Below are positions 1 through 6,556 of a DNA stretch of 7,213 nucleotides, one piece after another. A model generated the notes under the pieces. That model made no database searches. It saw nothing but the letters and a program-made list of their open reading frames with translations, and was not told where the DNA came from. Made by a program: the position numbers and the translations under genes. How positions within the stretch are numbered: the stretch's first letter is position 1; every line of letters begins with the position of its first letter. This stretch comes from JACMLD01 sp033761915 (lineage in GTDB: Bacteria; Bacteroidota; Bacteroidia; Chitinophagales; Chitinophagaceae). Location of the stretch: contig JANRMC010000196.1 in the NCBI GenBank assembly GCA_033761915.1, forward strand, positions 1-7,213. Reading direction: 5' to 3'.

Positions 1-525
1 GGTGGCATTTAATTGTGTGCTGGAGCCTACAGCAATGGTTACATCTTTACCGGCATCTACTGCTGGCATGGGATATACCACTACCTGTACATAGCCTGTA
101 TCGTAAAAGCAACGGGCACTATCGTAACCAATTACACGGTAGCTGGTGGTTTGTTGTGGTCTTGCCACGGGGTTTCTGGCAAAAGGGTTATCTAAACCAA
201 TGGCCGGAGACCACTCATAGTTTTCTGCGTTGCCGGCAAATAACTTATAAGCTTCGCCTTTACAAAGCGTATCGCCAGGGCCTACCTGCATGGCAAATGG
301 ATGTTTAACACTAATAAAGACAGAATCTATAGCCTCGCAGCCAAAACCACTTTTGCCTGTTACATAAAACAGCATATCGGTAGTAGGTGCTGCCATTGTA
401 ATAGCACAATCTGTACAGGAGAGTGCTGAGGCAGGGCTCCAGGTATAGGTGCTGGCACCGGTTGCCTGTAAGGTGGCTGTTTTACTTTCACAAATTGTGG
501 CATCTAGGCCAGCATCTGTATTGGG
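1..525 (-). other. Ig-like modules after the PKD array, third one cut by window edge
   Basis: From residue 1281 the PKD pattern stops. Two modules of about 75-80 residues follow (about 1281-1353 and 1354-1430). Each has an N-terminal D-x-x-x-C strand (D-A-T-I-C, then G-D-T-L-C), a central Y-x-W-S-P motif (Y-T-W-S-P-A, Y-E-W-S-P-A), then A-x-P-x-T-T and a closing strand with a Cys. The first also contains L-S-C-T-D-C. A third module begins with P-M-P-A-V-D-A-G at 1432 and is truncated. This architecture is commonly seen just before gliding-motility-associated C-terminal (CHU_C-type) or type IX sorting domains in Bacteroidota, so I infer that such a domain lies to the left of position 1. Confidence 0.8.
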
Positions 526-3500
526 TAATGGGTAAGATGTTATTGTTTTTGTTTTGGTAGTAATACAGCCCGATGAGTTGGTAACATCTAATGAAACAAT
601 ATAGCTTCCATCCTGCGGGTATAATTCAGCCGGCGGATTTTGCAGGGTAGAAGTATTGCCGTTACCAAAATTCCATAACCAGCTAAGTTCACTGGTATCT
701 GAAACCAGTAAATCTCCAAAAAAGCTAAGAGTGGCAGGCGCACAGGCTCCCGAATCACCCCTAAGTAAAACCTGTGGGCTACTCGCCACTTTAATATTGG
801 TTATTTGAGTAGATGTATCTGAACAGCCAAACAATGTATTTGTAATTAACTGCACGGTATATATACCAGATGTGTTATAACTATGCTGGGGGTTTTTTAA
901 GTTGCTGGTACTGCCATCACCAAAAGACCACTGGTAGCTGGCAATAGCATCGTTTGTAATTGAATTATCGGTAAAACTGACCACACCAGAATCGCACACC
1001 AATGTTTTACTGGCGGTAAAGTTAACCTCTACCCCAAATATGCGTATGGTATCTAAGCCCAGTATGGGTACTTTGCAACCTTGCAAATCTTCTAAAATTA
1101 AACGTGGCACATAAATTCCTAAAGAGTTATAGGTATGTGTAACTACCGTATCAATTGTTAAATAGGTTTCTCCATCGTTATAATCCCATATATATGAGCT
1201 TGCATTTTCAGTTATAGCAGTAAACTGTACGGCTGCCGGAGCGCAGGCATCTGTGTTGTTATAATTAAAGGTTCCGGTTGGGCCTTTTATAACAATTGTT
1301 TTTATCAGTGTATCCGTACAACCGCCCGGGCTAATGACAATTAACCTAGCTTTATACGTGCCCGGATAATTGTAATAATGTTCCGGGTGTGAAAGTTTAG
1401 ATCCGGTCCCATCACCAAAATCCCACTCAAAATATTTAAAATATACTGATTGGTTGGTGAACTGAACATTCAGTGGCGGACAGGTGCCTACAGAATCGCT
1501 CATTAGAAACATGGCTTTGGGCTCATCAATTTTTATATAGGCAGGTTGTGTAATGGAGTCTTTACAGCCATAAGCATCTGTTATCTTCAGCGTTACGTCA
1601 TATAATCCGTTAGCAGCGTAACGGTGCGTTGGATTGGTGCCAGTTCGGGTGTTTCCATCTCCAAACTCCCAAAAAGAACTTAATGCAGGCCCGGTAGATT
1701 TATTACTAAATCGCACCAAACTGTTTTTGCAACTTAAAGTATCGGGGCTTAAAAAATTTGCTTTAGGGTCTGAGATATAAACCTGGTTGGTTTTACTGAT
1801 GGTATCAGAGCAACCAAAAGCATCTGTAACTTTTAATGAAACTGTGAAGAAACCAGGTGATGAATAGTAATGACTGAATGGAGGGGTATTGAAAGACTGT
1901 GTTACACCATCACCAAAATTCCATGTCCATAAATTAATAGGGTTTCTTCCGTCTGTTAAAGAAGAATCATTGAAATTAATGATGGGTGTATTATTGTAAC
2001 AGGCAGCTTTATTTTGAGCCCCAAAATTTGCGGTAGGCCCATTTACAGTTATGTAGTTTACTTTAGTAACCGTATCCCGGCAGCCAAGAATATTGGTGGT
2101 TATTAAAGTAACAGTATATAAGCCTGCTTTTGCAAAACTTATTTTTGGGTTACGGGCTGTATCTGTGCTGGTACCAAAACGCCATTGGTAATAAACAATA
2201 TTATTTGCGTTGTAGTTAAATGGTTGCAGGGTTAAAGAATCGCCCTTACAGATAGCGGTGTTACTGGCAATGAAATCAGGGTTCTCATCAATAATCCGTG
2301 CGTAATACGATGTGCTGTGTGTGCAACTATCATTGGTTACAGTTAACAAAACAAAATAGGTGCCGGGTGCTGCATAGGTATGTACGGGGTTTCTCACAGT
2401 AGAGGTGGTGCCGTCTCCAAAATCCCATAGAACAGAACTTGCACCAACAGAGCGGTCGGTAAAAAAGTATTTATACGGGTTATTACAATTAAAAAGGGCC
2501 CCAAATCTGGCAACAGGTGGCTTAATGTGTACATACCTTGGTTTACGGATTGTATCATTACAACCATTATTGCTTGCAATTAAAGTAATGGTAAAATAAC
2601 CGGTATCTCTGTATCTGTGAAATGGGTTGCTGGTGGTATCTGCACCGCCATCTCCAAAAAACCAAATATAATTGGTGCTGTTTACCGATGATTTATTTAT
2701 AAACTGTATGGCCGTGGAAGCACAGGCATCGCGGGGCATAACATCAAAATCTGCCACCGGACGCTGGCCCACTCTAATACCTGTTGGGTAATATAATGTA
2801 TCTGTACAACCATCAGCAGTGGTATAGGCAAAAGTTAAATCGTACATGCCCGCTGCAGTATAATTGTGTGTTGGTATTGCAACAGTAGAAGTTGTACCAT
2901 CACCAAAATTCCACCAATAGCTGGTTATTGGTATAACGCTGGTTACATTATAACTGGGTGTAAATACTAATGGGGCACAACCTGTTTTTGGCACATTGTA
3001 AAAGTCAATGTCTGGCTTTGCAATGGCAATAAAATTTTGTTTTACAATAGAGTCTAAGCATCCGGCTGCATTAGTAACTATCAGTTTTACCGTAAAGTTG
3101 CCCTCACTGGTGTAAATATGTGCTGGGTGCTCTATGTCTGATGAGTCTCCATCTCCAAAATACCATTTAAAGTATACACCTCCGGAAGAAATATTGTTGA
3201 ACTGAACATTAAAGGGAGCTTTACAGCTATTGGTAGTGCCTGCAGAAAAGCCCATTACAGGCTTGGCCAATACTTTAATTTCTTTGATTGCTGTATCTCT
3301 GCACGATCCAAAGTCAGTTATCAACTGAATGGTATAGTTGCCGGCGTTGTTATATTTTTTTACAGCAGCAGAATCTGCCGATGTGGTTCCATCTCCAAAA
3401 CGCCATATAAAACTTGTTCTATATGGGGTTGATGTATTAATTGCTCTGAAAAATTCTTTTTCGCAAATACTATCCGGGGTATTGAATGAAGAACGGGCAA

Positions 3501-4365
3501 TGCCCACCAGTATAGAGTCTGTTTTTGTAATAGTATCACGGCAGCCTGTATTGTTTGTAACAATTAATTGGGTGGTGTAGGTACCGGGGTTAAGATATGT
3601 ATTAGAAGGGTTGGCCTGTGTTGAAGTATTGCCATCACCAAAAATCCATTGATACGATAATACACCAGTGCCTGTACTGGTATTTGTAAAATTAACAATA
3701 GATGGGGGTGTACACAGGTTTGAGTTGACAAATGAAAAATCGGCAATTACGCCGTTATTAATTTTTATGTATTGCTGCTTTGAAATTGTTCTTACACAAC
3801 CTGCATCGTTGGTAACTCTTAAAATTACATTGTAGTTACCCGGATTTAAATATGTATGTTCGGGATTTTGCAATGAAGAAAGGGTACCGTCACCCAGGTC
3901 CCATTCCCAGCGTACAATATTTCCGCTGTTTGGGTTACTTAAATCTGTAAATTTTACTTCTAAAGGATAACAACCTACTGTATCTGAAGCTATAAAAGCA
4001 GGAGTTGGTTGTGGGTTAACTGTTATGTATTCTGTTTTTGTTATAGAGTCTGCTGTACCCGCCGCATTTCTTACCAACAACTTAATAGTATATGTACCGG
4101 GTGTAAAATATGTGGTAGATGGGTTTTGTAAATAAGATACTGTACCGTTGCCTAAGTTCCATTTCCAATACACAGGCCGTCCGGCACTGCCTTCACGACT
4201 GTCCCATGTTGTTAAGTCTCTGAAACTAACAAACATAGGAGCACAACCGCTGGAAGGCGTAGCAGAAAAGTCTGCAGTTATTTGTGCAATTACTGTATTG
4301 CTGTTAACAATAAAGAGCACCCACATTAATAAGGCACGGGGCACAAAGGCCCATTTGGTTTTCAT
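1..4365 (-). CDS. Giant secreted PKD-repeat surface protein (5' part; runs off left edge)
   Basis: The frame is open for 1455 codons, from the ATG at 4363-4365 to the window edge; I checked it line by line and found no stop. An upstream in-frame TAG at 4396-4398 leaves this as the only ATG; a TTG two codons earlier is a poorer alternative. Residues 1-27 form a signal peptide. Residues about 31-1277 are fifteen PKD domains, recognised by a W-x-F-G-D-G core followed by N-P-x-H-x-Y and P-G-x-Y-T-V-x-L. From about 1281 there are Ig-like modules. PKD domains are extracellular beta-sandwiches, known from Bacteroidota adhesins, gliding-associated proteins and polysaccharide-binding proteins. I infer a cell-surface or secreted adhesin or matrix role, probably exported by Sec and then type IX secretion, but the C-terminal sorting domain is not visible. 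No catalytic domain is seen. The gene stands alone behind leftward terminators. Family assignment is firm; function is not. Confidence 0.93.
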   Translation of the reverse strand, partial: MKTKWAFVPRALLMWVLFIVNSNTVIAQITADFSATPSSGCAPMFVSFRDLTTWDSREGSAGRPVYWKWNLGNGTVSYLQNPSTTYFTPGTYTIKLLVRNAAGTADSITKTEYITVNPQPTPAFIASDTVGCYPLEVKFTDLSNPNSGNIVRWEWDLGDGTLSSLQNPEHTYLNPGNYNVILRVTNDAGCVRTISKQQYIKINNGVIADFSFVNSNLCTPPSIVNFTNTSTGTGVLSYQWIFGDGNTSTQANPSNTYLNPGTYTTQLIVTNNTGCRDTITKTDSILVGIARSSFNTPDSICEKEFFRAINTSTPYRTSFIWRFGDGTTSADSAAVKKYNNAGNYTIQLITDFGSCRDTAIKEIKVLAKPVMGFSAGTTNSCKAPFNVQFNNISSGGVYFKWYFGDGDSSDIEHPAHIYTSEGNFTVKLIVTNAAGCLDSIVKQNFIAIAKPDIDFYNVPKTGCAPLVFTPSYNVTSVIPITSYWWNFGDGTTSTVAIPTHNYTAAGMYDLTFAYTTADGCTDTLYYPTGIRVGQRPVADFDVMPRDACASTAIQFINKSSVNSTNYIWFFGDGGADTTSNPFHRYRDTGYFTITLIASNNGCNDTIRKPRYVHIKPPVARFGALFNCNNPYKYFFTDRSVGASSVLWDFGDGTTSTVRNPVHTYAAPGTYFVLLTVTNDSCTHSTSYYARIIDENPDFIASNTAICKGDSLTLQPFNYNANNIVYYQWRFGTSTDTARNPKISFAKAGLYTVTLITTNILGCRDTVTKVNYITVNGPTANFGAQNKAACYNNTPIINFNDSSLTDGRNPINLWTWNFGDGVTQSFNTPPFSHYYSSPGFFTVSLKVTDAFGCSDTISKTNQVYISDPKANFLSPDTLSCKNSLVRFSNKSTGPALSSFWEFGDGNTRTGTNPTHRYAANGLYDVTLKITDAYGCKDSITQPAYIKIDEPKAMFLMSDSVGTCPPLNVQFTNQSVYFKYFEWDFGDGTGSKLSHPEHYYNYPGTYKARLIVISPGGCTDTLIKTIVIKGPTGTFNYNNTDACAPAAVQFTAITENASSYIWDYNDGETYLTIDTVVTHTYNSLGIYVPRLILEDLQGCKVPILGLDTIRIFGVEVNFTASKTLVCDSGVVSFTDNSITNDAIASYQWSFGDGSTSNLKNPQHSYNTSGIYTVQLITNTLFGCSDTSTQITNIKVASSPQVLLRGDSGACAPATLSFFGDLLVSDTSELSWLWNFGNGNTSTLQNPPAELYPQDGSYIVSLDVTNSSGCITTKTKTITSYPLPNTDAGLDATICESKTATLQATGASTYTWSPASALSCTDCAITMAAPTTDMLFYVTGKSGFGCEAIDSVFISVKHPFAMQVGPGDTLCKGEAYKLFAGNAENYEWSPAIGLDNPFARNPVARPQQTTSYRVIGYDSARCFYDTGYVQVVVYPMPAVDAGKDVTIAVGSSTQLNAT
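535..4275 (-). repeat. Array of 15 tandem PKD-domain coding repeats, period about 250 bp
   Basis: The aromatic or Leu codon before the G-D-G turn falls at 4153, 3895, 3640, 3397, 3157, 2905, 2656, 2419, 2176, 1915, 1663, 1417, 1180, 922 and 667 (residues 71, 157, 242, 323, 403, 487, 570, 649, 730, 817, 901, 983, 1062, 1148, 1233). Spacing is 79-87 residues. The core is canonical F/L-G-D-G in most modules, G-N-G in modules 1 and 15, F-G-T-S in module 9 and Y-N-D-G in module 13. Modules are clearly diverged at DNA level; only the core stretch (TGG-x-TTT-GGT-GAT-GGT-like) is visibly similar between copies. Each module opens with a Cys and closes with a G-C-x-D-T-like strand, except module 1, which lacks the second Cys. 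Confidence 0.93.
4285..4365 (-). other. Signal peptide of the PKD-repeat protein
   Basis: Residues 1-27 have a basic n-region (Lys2, Lys4, Arg10), a hydrophobic stretch ALLMWVLFIV at 11-20, and a polar c-region ending V-I-A before Gln28. An Ala-Gln junction is a typical signal peptidase I site in Bacteroidota. There is no lipobox Cys near the cleavage point, so a lipoprotein is unlikely. This supports the choice of ATG and places the protein outside the cytoplasm. Confidence 0.85.
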
Positions 4366-4500
4366 ACGCAATGGATTCTGGTTTAACTCAGGATACTACG
4401 TGCTGAAAACGGCAGGTGTTTGAATTACTTATTTATTTAATAATGGCGTTTTTTAAAATAAAGGTTAACACTAAGTGGGGGTTTAGTACTTATGTATAAA

Positions 4501-4525
4501 CAAAAAACTGCACCGGGGTGCAGTT
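4501..4525 (-). terminator. Intrinsic terminator, minus strand, just upstream of the PKD gene
   Basis: The inverted repeat AACTGCACC (4506-4514) / GGTGCAGTT (4517-4525) can form a stem of eight to nine base pairs with a tight CCCG-type loop. On the minus strand it runs straight into TTTTTTG (4501-4507). On the plus strand the nearest T-run is about 14 nt past the stem, so leftward termination fits better. It lies about 135 bp before the PKD start, so it would block read-through into that gene. Confidence 0.72.
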
Positions 4526-4571
4526 GTAATAGTTACGGATTTTTTTAAAATGGAAATGTATTTGTGGTTAC

Positions 4572-4608
4572 AAAAAAACAGAGGAAGCAGTATGGTTTCA
4601 CTGCTTCC
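4572..4608 (-). terminator. Intrinsic terminator, minus strand
   Basis: GGAAGCAGT (4583-4591) and ACTGCTTCC (4600-4608) form a perfect nine-base-pair stem with an eight-base loop. On the minus strand it is followed within four bases by seven T (complement of 4572-4578). On the plus strand no T-run follows, so it acts leftward. It lies about 260 bp beyond the ssb stop and after ssb's own terminator, so it is either a backup or ends a separate short transcript. Confidence 0.72.
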
Positions 4609-4746
4609 ATGTTGGACGCTTTCAAAAAGGTAAAGACCTAAGACCCTCTATTGATGCGTGTAAACCCTTATTGGTTGCAGCTATTTTTCTTTTTTTTAAA
4701 AAAGCAGGTTTTTGGGTAGCAGGCAGATTTGTTAAAAAACATGGTC

Positions 4747-4781
4747 CAATTATAACTAACTGATGAACCGAGCGTGGCAAC
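4747..4781 (-). promoter_or_regulatory. Weak candidate promoter for a short leftward transcript
   Basis: On the minus strand a GTTG (4778-4781) is followed after 23 bases by TATAATTG (4747-4754). This resembles the Bacteroidota -33 TTG / -7 TAnnTTTG consensus with one mismatch in the -7 box and somewhat wide spacing. A transcript from here to the terminator at 4572-4608 would be about 170 nt. Such motifs arise often by chance in AT-rich DNA, so this is only a candidate. Confidence 0.22.
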
Positions 4782-4810
4782 GATGTTGCATTATTTACAA
4801 ATGCTGGCAC

Positions 4811-4840
4811 AAAAAAAATCTCCTGCCGCAGCAAGAGATT
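4811..4840 (-). terminator. ssb: Intrinsic terminator of ssb
   Basis: AATCTCCTGC (4817-4826) pairs with GCAAGAGATT (4831-4840), ten pairs including one G-T, with a four-base loop. On the minus strand the stem leads into eight T (complement of 4811-4818). It begins 27 bp after the ssb stop codon, the expected place. The plus strand has a shorter T-run (4839-4843), so weak bidirectional activity is possible. Confidence 0.8.
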
Positions 4841-4867
4841 TTTAAAAATATTATAGTGCCTGCTTAA

Positions 4868-5284
4868 TTAAAATGGCAGGTCATCAACAGGTTCTGAAAT
4901 TTCATTGGCCGGAGAACTGCTTACAGCACTGGGTGCGGCATAACCACCAGCAGCTGGTCCGCCTTCGTTTCTGCCACCCAGCAATTGCACACTGCCCACT
5001 CTTAAAGAAAGAGAAACGCCGTTAGTGCCATCGCTTTTTGTGTATGAACGAACATCGGGGGTACCTTCTACATACACTTGCGTGCCTTTGCGCAGGTAAG
5101 GGGCAATACCGGTGCGGTCGCTCCAGTAAGCACATTCCACCCAAATGGTTTTGTCTTTCTGGTTGCCCTGTGCGTCTTTATACTTTTCTGTGTGTGCCAC
5201 ATTAAAGTTCATAACTGTTTTACCATTTACATTGTTGGTAACACAATCTTTACCCAGGTTGCCAATAACTTGTAGCTTGATCAT
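4868..5284 (-). CDS. ssb: Single-stranded DNA-binding protein
   Basis: This 138-residue protein binds and protects single-stranded DNA during replication, recombination and repair, usually as a homotetramer, and recruits partners through its C-terminal tip. Residues 1-103 are the OB fold: the start M-I-K-L-Q-V-I-G-N-L-G-K-D, N-G-K-T-V-x-N-F-N-V-A at 20-30, aromatic Trp48, Tyr53 and Trp54 in the T-I-W-V-E-C-A-Y-W strand, and Y-L-R-K-G-T-Q-V-Y-V-E-G at 63-74. A Gly/Ala/Pro/Ser linker (about 104-129) precedes the acidic tip E-P-V-D-D-L-P-F, the classic partner-binding peptide. Length is normal for Bacteroidota SSBs. The ATG at 5282-5284 opens the first OB strand directly; the leader is AT-rich without Shine-Dalgarno, as usual in this phylum. 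It is probably transcribed alone, being separated from lpxK by 189 bp and followed by a terminator. Confidence 0.97.
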   Translation of the reverse strand: MIKLQVIGNLGKDCVTNNVNGKTVMNFNVAHTEKYKDAQGNQKDKTIWVECAYWSDRTGIAPYLRKGTQVYVEGTPDVRSYTKSDGTNGVSLSLRVGSVQLLGGRNEGGPAAGGYAAPSAVSSSPANEISEPVDDLPF

Positions 5285-5473
5285 ACTTAATAAATTTAGC
5301 TTCGTAATTAAAATTGTTTAGACGGGCAATTTAAACCTAAAACACAAACCCGCAATACCACTTTAGGGTAGTTTTAGCCAGTGTGGAAAATTTTTATGAA
5401 ACCAGCCGCGGTGCCCGGGTCGGCAGCCGTTGCGTCGCACCCTTCAGCCCTTGTGCAAAGCCATGCAAAGGGG
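5285..5473. other. lpxK-ssb intergenic region with GC-rich block
   Basis: The ssb-proximal part (5285-5400) is AT-rich and must hold the ssb promoter and leader, but I cannot pick a convincing -33/-7 pair. Positions 5401-5450 are about 76% GC (38 of 50), in sharp contrast. The block contains palindromes CCGCGG (5406-5411) and CCCGGG (5414-5419) and a GGTGC/GCACC pair. Next to lpxK there are two TGCAAAG copies (5454-5460, 5464-5470). No open reading frame or tRNA is evident. Confidence 0.6.
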
Positions 5474-5492
5474 TTATGCTAAAGGGCTTTGC
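5455..5492 (-). repeat. Inverted repeat spanning the lpxK stop codon
   Basis: GCAAAGCC (5455-5462) and GGCTTTGC (5485-5492) are perfect inverted copies with a 22-nt loop containing the lpxK stop. An overlapping alternative is AGCCCTT (5446-5452) / AAGGGCT (5482-5488). No T-run follows on the minus strand, so it is not a standard intrinsic terminator; it may stabilise the lpxK mRNA 3' end or be chance. Confidence 0.35.
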
Positions 5493-6556
5493 TTAAAGTG
5501 AGTAATAAAATGCTGTACCTGCTGGTTAAACTGGCCGGCTTCTTCAAACAAAAAATCCATTTCAATAGGCAATACATAAAAAGGCATGGTTTCCAGTTCC
5601 TGCTGAAATTTAACCAGCCTTACCGCATCTTTCTCTGTGGTTAAAATTATTTTATTGCTGTGGGGTATTTCTGCAAAACGTTGTATAATATCTTTTAAAT
5701 CATCAATGGTAAAAATATGATGATCGCTGTAAGCCTGCTGGTAATAGGTTTTAGAGTTTTCGTGCAGCCAGTTTTTTAACGGAGCCGGGTTAGCAATGCC
5801 GGTTACCAGCAGCACTTCGGTATCTTTACTGATGGTAAAAATGTCTTTTTTAATTAAATGGTAGGCCCGTCCATATTTAATTGTGCTGAAATAAATTTTT
5901 TGATGCGGCAGCGGATTTATTTCTGCAGCAATCTTTTCTTTTTCTGCAACAGGCAAAGCTGGCGGACATTTGGTTACAATAAAAACATGGGCCCGTTGGG
6001 CACTTCTTTTTTCATCTCTTAAATCTCCGGTGGGCAGGTACCAGTCTTTGGTAAATAAATTATTGTAATCAGTAAGTATAATATTAAAACCAGCAGTAAC
6101 CCTGCGGTGCTGAAAAGCATCATCTAAAATAATGGCTTGTGTACCGGGCCGGTCGTGCAGTAATTGTGGTATGGCTTCCAGTCGCTCTTCGCCCACTGCA
6201 ACGGCCAGTTCCGGAAATTTTAAATGAAACTGCATGGGCTCATCACCAATTTCTAATGCCGTACTATTATTATTGGCCAAGGCATATCCTTTGGTTTTAC
6301 GCATATAGCCACGGCTGAGGGTTGCTATAGCAAACTGGTCTTTTAACTGCCGCACCAGGTACTCTACCATCGGAGATTTACCGGTGCCGCCCACTGCCAG
6401 GTTGCCCACACAAACTAAAGGCAAGTTAAAGCTAGCAGAAGGCAGTATTTTTTTATCGTATAAAAGGTTTCTTAAGTAAATAACACCGTAATACAAAAAC
6501 GACAGAGGAAACAATAGTATGCGTACCGGCCTTAGTAATGGAAAATTAAAATTCAT
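5474..6556 (-). CDS. lpxK: Tetraacyldisaccharide 4'-kinase (lipid A 4'-kinase)
   Basis: LpxK uses ATP to phosphorylate the 4' position of the tetraacyl disaccharide 1-phosphate, giving lipid IVA, a late step of the Raetz lipid A pathway on the inner face of the cytoplasmic membrane. At 360 residues it has family length. Visible features: a hydrophobic, basic N-terminal membrane helix (about 5-33); the Walker A loop G-N-L-A-V-G-G-T-G-K-S-P at 51-62; S-R-G-Y at 81-84; I-G-D-E-P at 103-107; the family signature I-L-D-D-A-F-Q-H-R-R at 143-152, carrying the acidic catalytic/metal residues; L-P-T-G-D-L-R-D at 174-181; V-T-G-I-A-N-P at 251-257; and T-T-E-K-D-A-V-R-L at 306-314. The start overlaps the end of the upstream cyclo-ligase gene by 11 nt, which implies coupled translation. 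All key motifs are intact. It implies an organism that makes lipid A. Confidence 0.97.
   Translation of the reverse strand: MNFNFPLLRPVRILLFPLSFLYYGVIYLRNLLYDKKILPSASFNLPLVCVGNLAVGGTGKSPMVEYLVRQLKDQFAIATLSRGYMRKTKGYALANNNSTALEIGDEPMQFHLKFPELAVAVGEERLEAIPQLLHDRPGTQAIILDDAFQHRRVTAGFNIILTDYNNLFTKDWYLPTGDLRDEKRSAQRAHVFIVTKCPPALPVAEKEKIAAEINPLPHQKIYFSTIKYGRAYHLIKKDIFTISKDTEVLLVTGIANPAPLKNWLHENSKTYYQQAYSDHHIFTIDDLKDIIQRFAEIPHSNKIILTTEKDAVRLVKFQQELETMPFYVLPIEMDFLFEEAGQFNQQVQHFITHFKQSPLA

Larger units (their letters stand above)
4366..4867. other. 502-bp intergenic region with three leftward terminators
   Basis: No convincing protein gene lies here. The region contains three hairpins, each followed on the minus strand by a T-run (annotated separately), a weak leftward promoter candidate, and a small perfect inverted repeat GCAAC-GAT-GTTGC at 4777-4789. 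Positions 4366-4500 are the immediate upstream region of the PKD gene; it is AT-rich, with no Shine-Dalgarno and no clear Bacteroidota promoter (TTG-N19-23-TAnnTTTG) that I can defend. The stretch 4609-4810 is left unexplained by any gene and may be a small-RNA locus or decayed sequence. Confidence 0.6.

Noticed and set aside
535..4275. Regular spacing of about 250 bp read as a CRISPR array or noncoding satellite
   Set aside because: The period is far too long for CRISPR, the units differ at most bases, and the similarity is at protein level in one open frame.
13..4423. Several open frames of 60-97 codons on the plus strand and in other minus frames inside the PKD gene
   Set aside because: They are shadows of the continuous 1455-codon frame. 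Their recurrence at similar spots follows from the repeated W-F-G-D-G core codons.
4583..4608. GGAAGCAG motif considered as a piece of an SRP RNA
   Set aside because: The conserved SRP loop context around GGAAGCAGCC is absent; the sequence is better explained as a terminator stem.
4533..4760. Plus-strand open frame whose end reads like a protein tail (K-A-G-F-W-V-A-G-R-F-V)
   Set aside because: Between the preceding TAG (4530) and its TGA there is no ATG or GTG start in a sensible place, and the frame crosses a terminator hairpin. Treated as coincidence, or at best a decayed remnant.
4622..4834. Minus-strand 70-codon open frame after ssb
   Set aside because: It can only start at a TTG that lies inside the stem of the ssb terminator, has no recognisable domain, and is crossed by low-complexity A/T runs. 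Most likely chance; no conservation could be tested here.
5078..5275. Plus-strand 65-codon open frame opposite ssb
   Set aside because: It lies wholly antisense to a clear, complete SSB gene and has no domain or leader of its own.
5285..5400. ssb promoter candidate: TAGGTTTA preceded by TTG
   Set aside because: The -7 match is imperfect and the spacing of about 14 bp is too short for the Bacteroidota consensus, so it is not listed as a feature.
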